From: Duganella alba
GTDB taxonomy: Bacteria; Pseudomonadota; Gammaproteobacteria; Burkholderiales; Burkholderiaceae_D
Assembly: GCF_009674495.1 (NCBI RefSeq)
Contig: NZ_WKJN01000034.1
Coordinates: forward strand, 1-60,439
DNA length: 60,439 bases
Direction: 5' to 3'
The stretch's first letter is position 1; each line of letters begins with the position of its first letter. The position numbers and the translations under genes are program-made. Positions 41,916 through 51,063 of this stretch are shown here, in pieces. Under the pieces are notes generated by a model, which saw only the letters and a program-made list of their open reading frames with translations, had not been told where the DNA came from and made no database searches.

Positions 41916-44558
41916 TTAATTGGCTAACGCTTTGCTCACGACTTCCGCGACGTCGTTGGACAGCTTGCGGGCGGCGACTTTTTCCAGCGCTTTTTTCATC
42001 TTGGCCTGCAGCGCCGGCGCGTAACGGCGCCAGCGGTCCATGGCGCGCGCCAGGCGCGCCGCCACTTGCGGGTTGATGGCGTCAAGCTTGATCACGTATT
42101 CGGCCCAGAACTCGTAGGCGCTGCCGTCGGCGGCGTGGAATTGCGACGGGTTGGCGCTGGTGAAGTTGAAGATCAGGCTGCGCGCGCGGTTCGGCGTTTT
42201 CAGCGTGAAGGCCGGATGCTGCATCAGCTTGCGCACGGCGGCCACGTTGGTGGTCGGCGCGGCCGCCTGCATGGCGAACCATTTGTCGATGACCAGCGCT
42301 TCGCTTTCGAAGTCCTGGTAGAAGGCCTTCAGGTACGGGCCGGTTTCGGCGCCGCTGTGGATCATCGATACCAGCGCGGCCGAGCGGTCGGTCATGTTGG
42401 TGGCGGCTTCAAACTGCTGCTGCGCGAGTTTCAGTTCGGCCCAGTCCGGCGCCACCGTCAGATAGGACAGGCACAGATTTTTCAGCGCGCGCTTGCCGGC
42501 CGACAGCGCGTCCGGGCTGTACTCGCCCGGCGTCTGGTTGGCGTGGTATTGCGCCAGCAGTTCGCTCTTCAGCGCGGCGCCGATGGTGCGGCGCATGAAC
42601 TGGCGCGCGGTGTGGATGGCTTGCGGATCGACCACGTCCATCTGCTCGGCGATGATGGTTTCCGACGGCAGGATCAGCGCCAGTTCGCGGTAGGCCGCGT
42701 CCAGCGTGTCGTCGGTCAGCACCGCGCGCATGGCGTTGATGAAGGTGTTGTCCAGCTTGAGGTTGGCTTCGCCGTGGGCCGCCACTTGCGCGGTCAGCTT
42801 CAGCAGGCGTTCCATCGCCAGGCGCTGGCCTGCTTCCCAGCGGTTGACCGGGTCGCTGTCGTGGCTGAACAGGTGCAGCAGTTCGTCGTCGGTGTAGTCG
42901 TATTCCAGGATCACCGGCGCCGAGAAGTCGCGCAGGATCGATGGCGTCGGCCGTTCGTCCACCTGACGGAAGCGGAAGATCTGTTCCTGCTCGGTCAGTT
43001 CCAGCACCACGGTGGTGGCGCCTTTTTCGTGCTTGCCGTGTTCCAGGTGCAGCGGCAGATCCTTGCCGTTGGCGTCCAGCAGGCCGACCGCCACCGGAAT
43101 GTGGAACGGCAGCTGGTCGGCCTGGCCGCGCTGGCTCAGGATGATGTCGAAGTTGCGCTTGACGGCGTCGTAGCGGGTGCGCGCGGTGACCACCGGCGTG
43201 CCGGCTTGCGAGTACCAGCGTTCGAACTGCTTGAGGTCGCGGCCGTTGGCGTCGGCCATGGCGGCGCGGAAGTCGTCGCAGGTCACGGCCTGGCCGTCGT
43301 GACGCTCGAAGTACAGGTCCATGCCTTTGCGGAAGCCGTCGCGGCCCAGCAGGGTCTGGTACATGCGAACTACTTCGGCGCCTTTTTCGTAGACGGTGAC
43401 GGTGTAGAAATTGTTGATCTCGACAAACGAGTCGGGACGCACCGGGTGCGACATCGGGCCAGCGTCTTCCGGGAACTGCGCCTGGCGCAGCGTGCGCACC
43501 TGGTCGATGCGGGTGACGGCGCGGCCGGAATCGGTGCCGATCATGTCGGCGCTGAACTCCTGGTCGCGGAACACGGTCAGGCCTTCCTTCAGCGACAGCT
43601 GGAACCAGTCGCGGCAGGTGACGCGGTTGCCGGTCCAGTTATGGAAGTATTCGTGGCCGACCACGGCCTCAATGCCGGCGTAGTCGATGTCGGTGGCGGT
43701 GCGCGGGTTGGCCAGCACGAACTTGGTGTTGAAGATGTTCAGGCCCTTGTTTTCCATCGCGCCCATGTTGAAGTCGCCCACGGCGACGATCATGAAGCGG
43801 TCCAGGTCCAGTTCCAGGTTGAAGCGTTCCTCGTCCCAGCGGATCGAGTTCTTCAACGACTGCATGGCGTAGTCGGTCTTGTCGAGGTTACCCTCTTCCA
43901 CCCACACTTGCAGCAGCACTTCGCGGCCGTCGGCCAGCTTGAATTTTTCTTCCTGGCAGACCAGTTTGGCCGCGACCAGCGCGAACAGGTAGGACGGCTT
44001 CTTGAACGGGTCTTCCCACTTGGCGTAATGGCGGCCGTCGCCGAGGTCGCCCTCCTCGACCAGGTTGCCGTTGGACAGCAGCACCGGATAGGCGGCCTTG
44101 TCGGCGCGCAGCATCACGGTGTACTTGGCCATCACGTCCGGGCGGTCCGGGAAGAAGGTGATGCGGCGGAAGCCTTCGGCCTCGCACTGGGTGAAGAAGT
44201 TGCCGTTCGAAACGTACAGGCCGGACAGCGTGGTGTTTTCCACCGGGGCGCACAAGGTTTCGATTTCCAGCACCACGTCGTCCGGCGCGTTGCGGATGGT
44301 CAGCATGGCGGCGCTCAGTTCGTAGTCGCCGGCGGCCAGCAGGCTGCCGTTCAGGCGCAGCTGCACCAGTTCGATTTCCTCGCCATGCAGCACGATGTCG
44401 CGGCTTTTGGACGCCGGGTTGTGGCGCAGCGTGATGCGGTTGGCCACCACGGTGCGCGCCGGCGCCAGGTCGAACCCGAGTTCTACGGTGTCAACCAGGA
44501 AGGCGGGAGGGGTGTAATCTTTGCGGTATATCGTCGTTGGGCTGCTGTCTGTGCGCAT
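41916..44558 (-). CDS. pepN: Aminopeptidase N
   Basis: 880 residues, the usual size for proteobacterial PepN, cytoplasmic. GAMENKGLN is the exopeptidase motif and VGHEYFHNWTGNRVTCRDWFQLSLKEG the zinc site (HEXXH with a Glu 19 residues on). The C-terminal helical domain is complete. It trims N-terminal residues from peptides in the last step of protein turnover. Followed by fbp; it diverges from the DUF4136 lipoprotein gene. Confidence 0.97.
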   Translation of the reverse strand: MRTDSSPTTIYRKDYTPPAFLVDTVELGFDLAPARTVVANRITLRHNPASKSRDIVLHGEEIELVQLRLNGSLLAAGDYELSAAMLTIRNAPDDVVLEIETLCAPVENTTLSGLYVSNGNFFTQCEAEGFRRITFFPDRPDVMAKYTVMLRADKAAYPVLLSNGNLVEEGDLGDGRHYAKWEDPFKKPSYLFALVAAKLVCQEEKFKLADGREVLLQVWVEEGNLDKTDYAMQSLKNSIRWDEERFNLELDLDRFMIVAVGDFNMGAMENKGLNIFNTKFVLANPRTATDIDYAGIEAVVGHEYFHNWTGNRVTCRDWFQLSLKEGLTVFRDQEFSADMIGTDSGRAVTRIDQVRTLRQAQFPEDAGPMSHPVRPDSFVEINNFYTVTVYEKGAEVVRMYQTLLGRDGFRKGMDLYFERHDGQAVTCDDFRAAMADANGRDLKQFERWYSQAGTPVVTARTRYDAVKRNFDIILSQRGQADQLPFHIPVAVGLLDANGKDLPLHLEHGKHEKGATTVVLELTEQEQIFRFRQVDERPTPSILRDFSAPVILEYDYTDDELLHLFSHDSDPVNRWEAGQRLAMERLLKLTAQVAAHGEANLKLDNTFINAMRAVLTDDTLDAAYRELALILPSETIIAEQMDVVDPQAIHTARQFMRRTIGAALKSELLAQYHANQTPGEYSPDALSAGKRALKNLCLSYLTVAPDWAELKLAQQQFEAATNMTDRSAALVSMIHSGAETGPYLKAFYQDFESEALVIDKWFAMQAAAPTTNVAAVRKLMQHPAFTLKTPNRARSLIFNFTSANPSQFHAADGSAYEFWAEYVIKLDAINPQVAARLARAMDRWRRYAPALQAKMKKALEKVAARKLSNDVAEVVSKALAN

Positions 44559-44755
44559 TGGAGGCTCTGGGGGGACGGAGGCAAAAGCTTATTTTACCAA
44601 TACCGAGGCCGCCCCATGCGCGGAATTGCCCTCGGGACGTGCTAAAGTTGCTGGTTTCCACGATGCCGTAACATTCTGTAATAATCATGCAAGGTCCAGG
44701 AGAGCGTCATAAACTTAGCACTGGAAAATACCGTCTTACCTGAGAGGGCATCATC

Positions 44756-45430
44756 ATGAAGAACTATCTCGCCATTGCGGCGACAGCTGCCGTCATGCTG
44801 TTGAGCGGCTGCGCCACCACCTTACACAGCGATGTGACCGCCTTCAACGACTGGCCGGCCGACATCCAGGACAAATCCTTTGCCTTCGAAGCCCCGCAGG
44901 GCGCCGACGATACGCTGGAATACCGCAACTACCAGCTGCTGGTGGCCGGCGAGCTGGGCAAGATGGGCTTCCACCAGGTCGCCGAGGGCCAGCAGCCGAA
45001 GTTGCTGGTTGGCATGAAATACTTCACCATCGATCATCCGGTGCGCGTGTTGCAGGAAGATCCGTTCATGGGCCCGTACTGGGGTCCGGGCTACGGCCGT
45101 TATGCGTGGGGCTATTCGCGCTGGGGCTATCGTCCGTTCTTCTATGATCCCTACCGTTTCGGCCCGAGCTATGTGGAAGAGCGCATCAAGCACCTGTATC
45201 AGCGGCAACTGCGCGTGACCATCAACAATGTCTCCGGCCGCAAGCTGTATGACGTGACGGTGCAGAACACCAGCGGCGTGCAAGCCACCCCGCACGTGAT
45301 GCCGGCCCTGGTGCAGAGCGCCTTCACCGGCTTCCCAGGCCAGAACGGCGTGCCGCGCACCATCGATATCACCATCGAGCCGAAGACGGAGACGGTGCAA
45401 GCTGCGGCCGCCGCACCGAAAGCCAATTAA
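44756..45430 (+). CDS. DUF4136-type lipoprotein
   Basis: 224 residues. The signal peptide ends in the lipobox LLSGCA, so the Cys at about residue 18 is lipidated, and the following T favours the outer membrane. A DUF4136-like domain follows (FNDWPADIQDKSFAF, EYRNYQLLVAGELGKMGFHQV). A Gly/Tyr/Trp/Pro-rich stretch (GPYWGPGYGRYAWGYSRWGYRP) near residue 105-135 is unusual and may be a flexible surface loop. Function unknown. ATG 44756 has AGAGGG ahead. Confidence 0.85.
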   Translation: MKNYLAIAATAAVMLLSGCATTLHSDVTAFNDWPADIQDKSFAFEAPQGADDTLEYRNYQLLVAGELGKMGFHQVAEGQQPKLLVGMKYFTIDHPVRVLQEDPFMGPYWGPGYGRYAWGYSRWGYRPFFYDPYRFGPSYVEERIKHLYQRQLRVTINNVSGRKLYDVTVQNTSGVQATPHVMPALVQSAFTGFPGQNGVPRTIDITIEPKTETVQAAAAAPKAN

Positions 45431-45440
45431 GCCTTCGTCA

Positions 45441-45902
45441 TCAAACTCTGCGCTTGAGGTACATCGGCAGCAGCCACCAGGCGCAGAGTATCAGCAGGGC
45501 CATCACGGCTGACATGATCAGCCCGACGCTGGCGCCAAACACTTCCGAAATCACCAGATTGGTGCCCAGCACCAGGGCGATCGCCAGCGCAAACGCGCCG
45601 GCGACGATCTGGCGCGTCGCCACGCGCTTGAAGCGGACGCGGTCTTTCAGCGGCCGCATCAGGCGGTGCTGGATCGCCGGCGCACTCAGCAGCACCAGGC
45701 TGGTCAACGACAGGAAGAAGGTCGCCAGGAACAGCAGCTTTTCCATGTGGACGATCTGCGCGAAGCCGGCATTGAAGGGCAGGATGATCAAAAACGCCGA
45801 CAGCATCTGCGCACCCGGCAGCAGGATGCGCATTTCGCTCAACATGTCGGAAAAGTCGCCGTCGTCGCGTTCCTCGGCGTCGTAATCCCGCTCCTCGCTC
45901 AT
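45441..45902 (-). CDS. DUF6328-like small membrane protein
   Basis: 153 residues. An acidic N-terminal 20 residues precede four hydrophobic segments (about 36-52, 60-78, 98-117 and 123-142). SEMRILLPGAQMLSAFLIILPFNAGF and LLSAPAIQHRL are the blocks that recall DUF6328. The ATG at 45902 overlaps the quinone reductase stop by 4 bases, so it is coupled to it. No function known for the family. Confidence 0.78.
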   Translation of the reverse strand: MSEERDYDAEERDDGDFSDMLSEMRILLPGAQMLSAFLIILPFNAGFAQIVHMEKLLFLATFFLSLTSLVLLSAPAIQHRLMRPLKDRVRFKRVATRQIVAGAFALAIALVLGTNLVISEVFGASVGLIMSAVMALLILCAWWLLPMYLKRRV

Positions 45903-46873
45903 GGAATCAGGATGGTCGAGCCGGTGGTTTTGCGCGCTTCCAGGTCGCGGTGCGCCTGCTGCACGTCGGCCAGGGCGTAGCGCTGGCGGATGTCGATCTT
46001 CACTTCACCACTGCTGACCACGCCGAACAGCGACTTGGCCATCGCTTCCAGATCCTCGCGCCTGGCGGTGTAGGTCATCAGCGTCGGCCGCGTGACGAAC
46101 AGCGAGCCGCGGCTGGCCAGCTCGCTCAGGCCGAACGGCGTGACCGGGCCGGAGGCGTTGCCGAAGCTGACCATGGTGCCCAGCGGCTGCAAACAGTCCA
46201 GCGAGCCGATGAAGGTGTCCTTGCCGATCGAGTCGTAGACGGCGGACACGCCCTTGCCATCGGTCAGTTCCTTGACGCGCTCGGTGAAGTTTTCCTTGTT
46301 GTAGTTGATGACGTGGGTGGCGCCGTTTTCGATCGCCAGCGCCGCCTTCTCTTCCGAGCCGACCGTGCCGATCAGGTTCACGCCCATCACGCGCGCCCAC
46401 TGGCAGGCGATCAGGCCGACGCCGCCGGCTGCCGCGTGGAACAGGATGGTGTCGCCGGCCTTCAGCGGCACGGTGCGGTGGAACAGGTATTGCACCGTCA
46501 GGCCTTGCAGCATCATGGCGGCGGCGGTGTCGAATTCGATCTGGTTCGGCAGCACCAGCAGCTGCGAGGCCGGGATGTTGCGCGCCTCGGAATACGATCC
46601 CAGCGGGCGGCCGCCGTAGGCCACGCGGTCGCCGACTTTCAGGTCGGTGACGCCCTCGCCCAGTTCCTCGACCACGCCCGCGCCCTCGACGCCCAGCGCG
46701 CCCGGCATCGGCTGCGGATACAGGCCGGTGCGGTGGTAGACGTCGATGTAGTTCAGGCCGATGGCTTCATGGCGCAACCGCACTTCGCCCGGACCGGGCG
46801 GCGGCAGGTCGACCTCCACCAGTTCCATCACTTCGGGACCGCCGACGCGGTTCATGCGGATTGCCTTGACCAT
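45899..46873 (-). CDS. NADPH:quinone oxidoreductase (QorA-like)
   Basis: 324 residues, zinc-free MDR enzyme close to E. coli QorA: GLNYIDVYHRTGLYPQPMPGALGVEGAGVV, GDRVAYGGRPLGSYSEARNI and HAAAGGVGLIACQWARVMG for NADPH. It should reduce quinones by one electron or act on enals. Third gene of a tight operon (DMT transporter, mgsA, this gene, DUF6328), only 3 bases after mgsA. A detoxifying role for reactive carbonyls next to methylglyoxal synthase is plausible. Confidence 0.94.
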   Translation of the reverse strand: MVKAIRMNRVGGPEVMELVEVDLPPPGPGEVRLRHEAIGLNYIDVYHRTGLYPQPMPGALGVEGAGVVEELGEGVTDLKVGDRVAYGGRPLGSYSEARNIPASQLLVLPNQIEFDTAAAMMLQGLTVQYLFHRTVPLKAGDTILFHAAAGGVGLIACQWARVMGVNLIGTVGSEEKAALAIENGATHVINYNKENFTERVKELTDGKGVSAVYDSIGKDTFIGSLDCLQPLGTMVSFGNASGPVTPFGLSELASRGSLFVTRPTLMTYTARREDLEAMAKSLFGVVSSGEVKIDIRQRYALADVQQAHRDLEARKTTGSTILIP

Positions 46874-46876
46874 GGT

Positions 46877-47266
46877 TTACTCCTTGTTGGCTGCGCGTTG
46901 CTGAAGCAGAGACAGTACCAGATGTGCCGACGCCAGGTTGGTCGCGCACGGCGTATTGTGCACGTCGCAGGCGCGCACCAGGGCGTTGATGTCCGGCTCG
47001 TGCGGCTGCGGCGTCATCGGGTCGCGCAGGAAGATCACGCAGTCGATCATGCCCTCGACCAGCAGCGAGCCGATCTGCAAGTCGCCGCCGAACGGGCCGG
47101 AGTGCTTGCGGTCGACTTCCAGGCCCACTTCGGCGATCAGGCGGCCGCCGGTGGTGCCGGTGGCGGTCAGCGCGCAGGTCGCGAGGAAGGCCTTGTATTC
47201 GGTGGCCAAGGCGATCATGTCGTCTTTTTTCTTGTCGTGCGCAATCAGGGCAATGCGGAATTTCAT
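46877..47266 (-). CDS. mgsA: Methylglyoxal synthase
   Basis: 129 residues, cytoplasmic. It converts dihydroxyacetone phosphate to methylglyoxal and phosphate. IALIAHDKKKDDMI, ATGTTGGRL for the phosphate and GPFGGDLQIGSLLVEG with the catalytic Asp are all kept; PHEPDINALVRACDVHNTPCATNLASA ends the fold. ATG 47266 is chosen because GGGAGA stands 6 bases in front; ATG 47278 would add four residues and hide that site. Allosteric phosphate inhibition is known of the family. Confidence 0.95.
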   Translation of the reverse strand: MKFRIALIAHDKKKDDMIALATEYKAFLATCALTATGTTGGRLIAEVGLEVDRKHSGPFGGDLQIGSLLVEGMIDCVIFLRDPMTPQPHEPDINALVRACDVHNTPCATNLASAHLVLSLLQQRAANKE

Positions 47267-47287
47267 CAAGTCTCCCATACTTCGATC

Positions 47288-48193
47288 CTATTTTTTGGAC
47301 AGCAGATAAATCCCGGCCAGCACGAGGGCGGTGCCGCCCAGCTGCCAGGAGGTCACGGGCTCGCCCAGCAGCAGCGCGCCCAGAAACAGCGTTGAAACCG
47401 GTCCGATCATACCAGCCTGCGAGGCGACGCCGGCGCCGATGCGTTCGACCGCCACCATCGTCATCAGCACCGGCGCCACCGTGCACAGCAGGCCGTTGAC
47501 CAGCGACAGGCCGTACACCGGTAGCGGCTGCACTAGCATGGATACCGGCCGCAGCAGGAAGAACTGGCCGATGCAGGCGGCGCTGGAGACGCACATGGCA
47601 TACGACACCAGCCGCAGCGTGCCGAGCCGCTTGACCATTTCGCCGGACAGCAGCAGGTAGATCGCGTAGGCGGCGGCCGAGCCGGTCACCAGCGTGGCGC
47701 CGAGGGCGACGTTGCCGCCGCCTTGCAGGTCGTGCAGGAAGACAAAGACGATGCCGCAGTAGGAGGTCAGCAGCGCCAGCCACTGCTTGCGGCTGATGTG
47801 CTGCTTGAGCACGGTGGAGCTGATCAGCAGCACGAAGGTGGGCGTGAGGAACAGGATTAGGCGTTCGAGGCCGACGGTGATGTATTGCAGGCCGAGGAAG
47901 TCGAGGAAACTGGACAGGTAGTAGCCGACCAGGCCCATGCCGATCAGGCGCAGGCGGTCGGCGTTGGAGAGTGGTGGCTGGGTGCGCATCTTCCACAGGG
48001 CGATGGCGGCGAACACCGGCAGCGAGAACAGCATGCGGAAAGCGATCAGGGTGACCGCGTCGATGTGATAGCGGTATAGCAGCTTGGCGACGATGGCCTT
48101 GGTGGAAAACAGGACCGCGCCGCCTACGGCGATCCCCAACCCGCCCAGGTAGGCGGCGCGCGCCGGAGCGCTGTGTGTGATGCTTTTGTCCAT
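47288..48193 (-). CDS. DMT superfamily (EamA) transporter
   Basis: 301 residues with ten predicted membrane helices in two EamA repeats; the first begins LGGLGIAVGGAVLFSTKAIVAKLLY and the second LGATLVTGSAAAYAIYLLLSG. GLERLILFLTPTFVLLIS is the usual end of repeat one. Such proteins export amino acids or other metabolites; the substrate cannot be read. First gene of the mgsA operon with 21 bases to the next start. Confidence 0.9.
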   Translation of the reverse strand: MDKSITHSAPARAAYLGGLGIAVGGAVLFSTKAIVAKLLYRYHIDAVTLIAFRMLFSLPVFAAIALWKMRTQPPLSNADRLRLIGMGLVGYYLSSFLDFLGLQYITVGLERLILFLTPTFVLLISSTVLKQHISRKQWLALLTSYCGIVFVFLHDLQGGGNVALGATLVTGSAAAYAIYLLLSGEMVKRLGTLRLVSYAMCVSSAACIGQFFLLRPVSMLVQPLPVYGLSLVNGLLCTVAPVLMTMVAVERIGAGVASQAGMIGPVSTLFLGALLLGEPVTSWQLGGTALVLAGIYLLSKK

Positions 48194-48274
48194 ACTTGGG
48201 ATTGTACGGGCAAATGGGGATGGCCGCTGACCTCCCCGCGCGCTCTTCCCCCGCTTACCCCTTCCCCCGCTGGG

Positions 48275-48303
48275 GGGGTCTGACCCCTGCGGGGTCAGAC
48301 CCC
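48275..48303. repeat. GGGGTCTGACCCC hairpin repeat
   Basis: GGGGTCTGACCCC and GGGGTCAGACCCC are complementary around a 3-base loop, and each arm is nearly palindromic itself. It lies between the PhoD-like gene end and the DMT transporter start. It resembles dispersed intergenic REP-like hairpins; one copy is seen in this window. It could also terminate the PhoD transcript. Confidence 0.7.
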
Positions 48304-48347
48304 ATGGATGCGCCGCTGGCAGGCCGGCAGCGCGTGCGGGGTAAAAG

Positions 48348-50861
48348 TCAGCTGATGGCCACGGAAGGCGAACCCGCTGTCACCGTCGCGGTCGTCGTCC
48401 GCGCAACAAGGGTTGCGGGGGCAACAACGCCAACCAGCTTGTTCACCTGCTTGAACTGCGCCGTCATCTTGCCAGGGGCGAGGGTCACCAGCGTATAACC
48501 CTGCGCATCCGTATTCAAATGCTTGAGCCACGGATTATTCCCCAACGCCGACAACTGCTGCGCCAACGTCAGCAGACTGGTATTGAAGTCGGCATTGGCC
48601 TGCAAGCCCGCCAGCACCGCAGCAGTCGTCGCCTCCAGCTGCGCCTCGGGTACACCCTTCGCCGCCAGCGCCCCACGCAACTGCACGCGCGTCTGCTCGG
48701 CCAGCGACGCCACCGTCGGCGCAGCCTTGCCCATCGTGTAATCCAGCAGGTTAAAGCTCAGATTCACCGTCCCCAGCCCCGCCACCGGAATCGCCAGCGG
48801 ATACGACACCAGCGTGCCGATATCGCCCAGCGTCGCCGCCGCATCGCGCAAATAGCTGAAGAACGAATCCGAACTGACACCCGCCGACACCAGATCCACC
48901 ATCACCGGCGTGCCGCCACCCGTCGCGTCGAAATCGTCATTGACCGTGCCGGCAAAGAAAGCGTGAATATCGCCAGTAATCGCCACCACGTTGCCGATAT
49001 TATTGGTCTTCAGGTGCGCCATCAACGCCTTGCGCTCGCTGTTATAGCCATCCCACTGATCGCAGTTGAGCAGGAAGCGCGTGAAGAACGACGCCAGCGC
49101 ATCCTTCTTGCCAGACGCCGTCACAAACACCGAATCCGCCTTCCTGGCCTGCACATCCGGCTTGATGTAGCCAAACGCGATGGTCTGCCCGGCCACCGCC
49201 GCCAAGGCCGCGCCAGTCGCGCCGGCGCTGGCGGCCGCGTTCACCTTGGCCAGCGTCGCCACGGCAATCGCCGCCTGCGCCGCCGTCAAGCCGGCCGACA
49301 CGCCTGCCGCAGCCTGCGCATCAGCGCTGCCGCCACCCGCCGCCGATGCCGCAATCGCGCCCGCACCCGCCTGCGCCACCGCCGACGACGCACCCGCCGT
49401 CACCGCCGCCACAATCACGCCGGCCACGGCAAAGTTGCCGCCCACCGCCGCAGCCGTCGTGCCGACCGACGTCGTCACGGTGGACACCGCGCTCAAGGCC
49501 AGCAGCGTCGCGATCGCGTCCACGCCATTCATGCCCATGCGCAGCAGCGACACTTCATTGCCCCACAATTTCCAGGTCGAGGTGGCGGCTTTCATCTTGT
49601 CCATCCACCACTGGCGCTGGGTGTTGCCCAGGATCGTGGCGGTGCTCAATGGATCGAGGCCGATGGTGGCGGCGCCGGCCATCTTCTGCGCTTCCACGCT
49701 GTTGAACAGATCCTGCGGCACCAGGTAGCGCGAGCCGATGCGGCCCAGCGGCTTGCCGGTGGCCGGATTGATCGACGATTCCGGAATCACGTGGTCCGAG
49801 CGGTACAGGCGCTCGTCGGTCATCACCAGCTGCATCAGTTTGCCGAACTGGAAGTCGCGGTAGATCTTGATGTTCTGGAAGGTGGTGTTGGCGGCGTCCA
49901 GCGTCACGTCGGCCGGCATGTATTCGAACCAGGCCTGGTTGGCGTTGCGGCGGCGCGAGGTCTGGTGCAGGTCCGAGCCGTCGGCGTTGAACGAGCCGTC
50001 GTAGGTCTGCGCGTCCTGCCACGCATCGTCGGTGAATTCGTGGTCGTCCCAGATGGCGATGAAGGCGAAGCGCTCGTGCAGCGCCTGCAGGCGCGTATCG
50101 GTGCGGTACTTCTTGTACAGGTAGCGGTAGTCGGCCAGCGAGTTGGCGTACTTGGCGCCCGAGCTGCCGTTTTTATAGACGCCGTCCGGCAGCGTCAGCG
50201 CATCGTGGCGGCTTTCGACGGCGCCGAGCTGGAAGTCCTCGCCCACGGTTTCGTAGATGTAGTCGCCCAGGTGGACGATGAAGTCCAGGCTCTCGCCGGC
50301 GATCGCCGTCATCGCGCCCCAGTGGTTGACGCTCCAGTCCTGGCAGGTCATGTAGGCGAACTGCAGCTGCGCCACGTCGGCGTCGGCGGCCGGCGCCGTC
50401 TTGAAGCGGCCGACGTTGGAGCGGTTGTCGCCGGCGACGAACTGGTAGTAGTACACGGTGCCGGCCGACAGCCCGGTCAGCTTGTGGCGCACGGTGTTGT
50501 CGTATTGCGCCTGCAGCGGCAGGCGCACGTCGGCCACGGTGGCGCCGTTGAGCGCGCTGCTGCCGCCCAGTGCGCCGCTGTTGTCGGCCGCCGTGACGAT
50601 CAGGCGGATGGCGCTGTCGGCGCCGGCCGGTGCGGCGGCCACCGCGTCGGCCGATGCCGGCACGGCGCGGGTCCACAGCAGGATGCTGTCGGCGCGCGGG
50701 TCGCCGGAGGCCACGCTCTGCGGGAATTTCCAGGCGCCGCTGGCCAGCGCCAGGTCGCTGCCCGGCGCCGCGTCGCTGCCGCCGCAGGCGCTCAGGCCCG
50801 CGCCGGACGCCACCGAAACCGTGATAAAGCTGCCGAATTTAATAAACTGCCGTCTGTCCAT
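48348..50861 (-). CDS. PhoD-type alkaline phosphatase with Ala-rich insertion, exported
   Basis: 837 residues; PhoD proteins are usually 500-600. The start DRRQFIKFGSF is a Tat motif, and GLSACGG is a possible lipobox, so a Tat lipoprotein is likely. PhoD_N domain (about 45-155), then metallophosphatase motifs: MTCQDWSVN, HLGDYIYE, WDDHEF, LWGNEV and, after the insertion, ITGDIHAFFAG. Between about residues 440 and 558 runs an Ala/Val/Gly-rich segment (TTSVGTTAAAVGG, AGASSAVAQAGAGA) that splits the catalytic domain; the C-terminal 140 residues are also Ala-rich. It would cleave phosphodiesters or monoesters outside the inner membrane, perhaps under Pho control, but no Pho box was sought in detail. 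Confidence 0.88.
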   Translation of the reverse strand: MDRRQFIKFGSFITVSVASGAGLSACGGSDAAPGSDLALASGAWKFPQSVASGDPRADSILLWTRAVPASADAVAAAPAGADSAIRLIVTAADNSGALGGSSALNGATVADVRLPLQAQYDNTVRHKLTGLSAGTVYYYQFVAGDNRSNVGRFKTAPAADADVAQLQFAYMTCQDWSVNHWGAMTAIAGESLDFIVHLGDYIYETVGEDFQLGAVESRHDALTLPDGVYKNGSSGAKYANSLADYRYLYKKYRTDTRLQALHERFAFIAIWDDHEFTDDAWQDAQTYDGSFNADGSDLHQTSRRRNANQAWFEYMPADVTLDAANTTFQNIKIYRDFQFGKLMQLVMTDERLYRSDHVIPESSINPATGKPLGRIGSRYLVPQDLFNSVEAQKMAGAATIGLDPLSTATILGNTQRQWWMDKMKAATSTWKLWGNEVSLLRMGMNGVDAIATLLALSAVSTVTTSVGTTAAAVGGNFAVAGVIVAAVTAGASSAVAQAGAGAIAASAAGGGSADAQAAAGVSAGLTAAQAAIAVATLAKVNAAASAGATGAALAAVAGQTIAFGYIKPDVQARKADSVFVTASGKKDALASFFTRFLLNCDQWDGYNSERKALMAHLKTNNIGNVVAITGDIHAFFAGTVNDDFDATGGGTPVMVDLVSAGVSSDSFFSYLRDAAATLGDIGTLVSYPLAIPVAGLGTVNLSFNLLDYTMGKAAPTVASLAEQTRVQLRGALAAKGVPEAQLEATTAAVLAGLQANADFNTSLLTLAQQLSALGNNPWLKHLNTDAQGYTLVTLAPGKMTAQFKQVNKLVGVVAPATLVARTTTATVTAGSPSVAIS

Positions 50862-51063
50862 GTCGTCTCCCTGCCTGCAATAGTGTCGAAATGGTCAACA
50901 CTAGCAGCGGCATGTGACAGCTTCCCTACAAAAAGTGGAGGACGGCCTCTAGCCACGGCCCGGGGCGGCGCCGGCGGTTTCTGGCGGGCCGCTTATGCTA
51001 GAATACCGCCCTCACCGCACACCAATGACTACCTAACGAATTAGCGCCGAAGGAAGATCGAAC

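Noticed and set aside
42066..44645. 859-codon open frame opposite pepN
   Set aside because: Shadow of pepN, with Val/Gly/His-rich composition and no motif.
48519..51044. 841-codon open frame opposite the PhoD-like gene
   Set aside because: Arg/His-rich shadow; the minus strand has Tat signal and phosphatase motifs.
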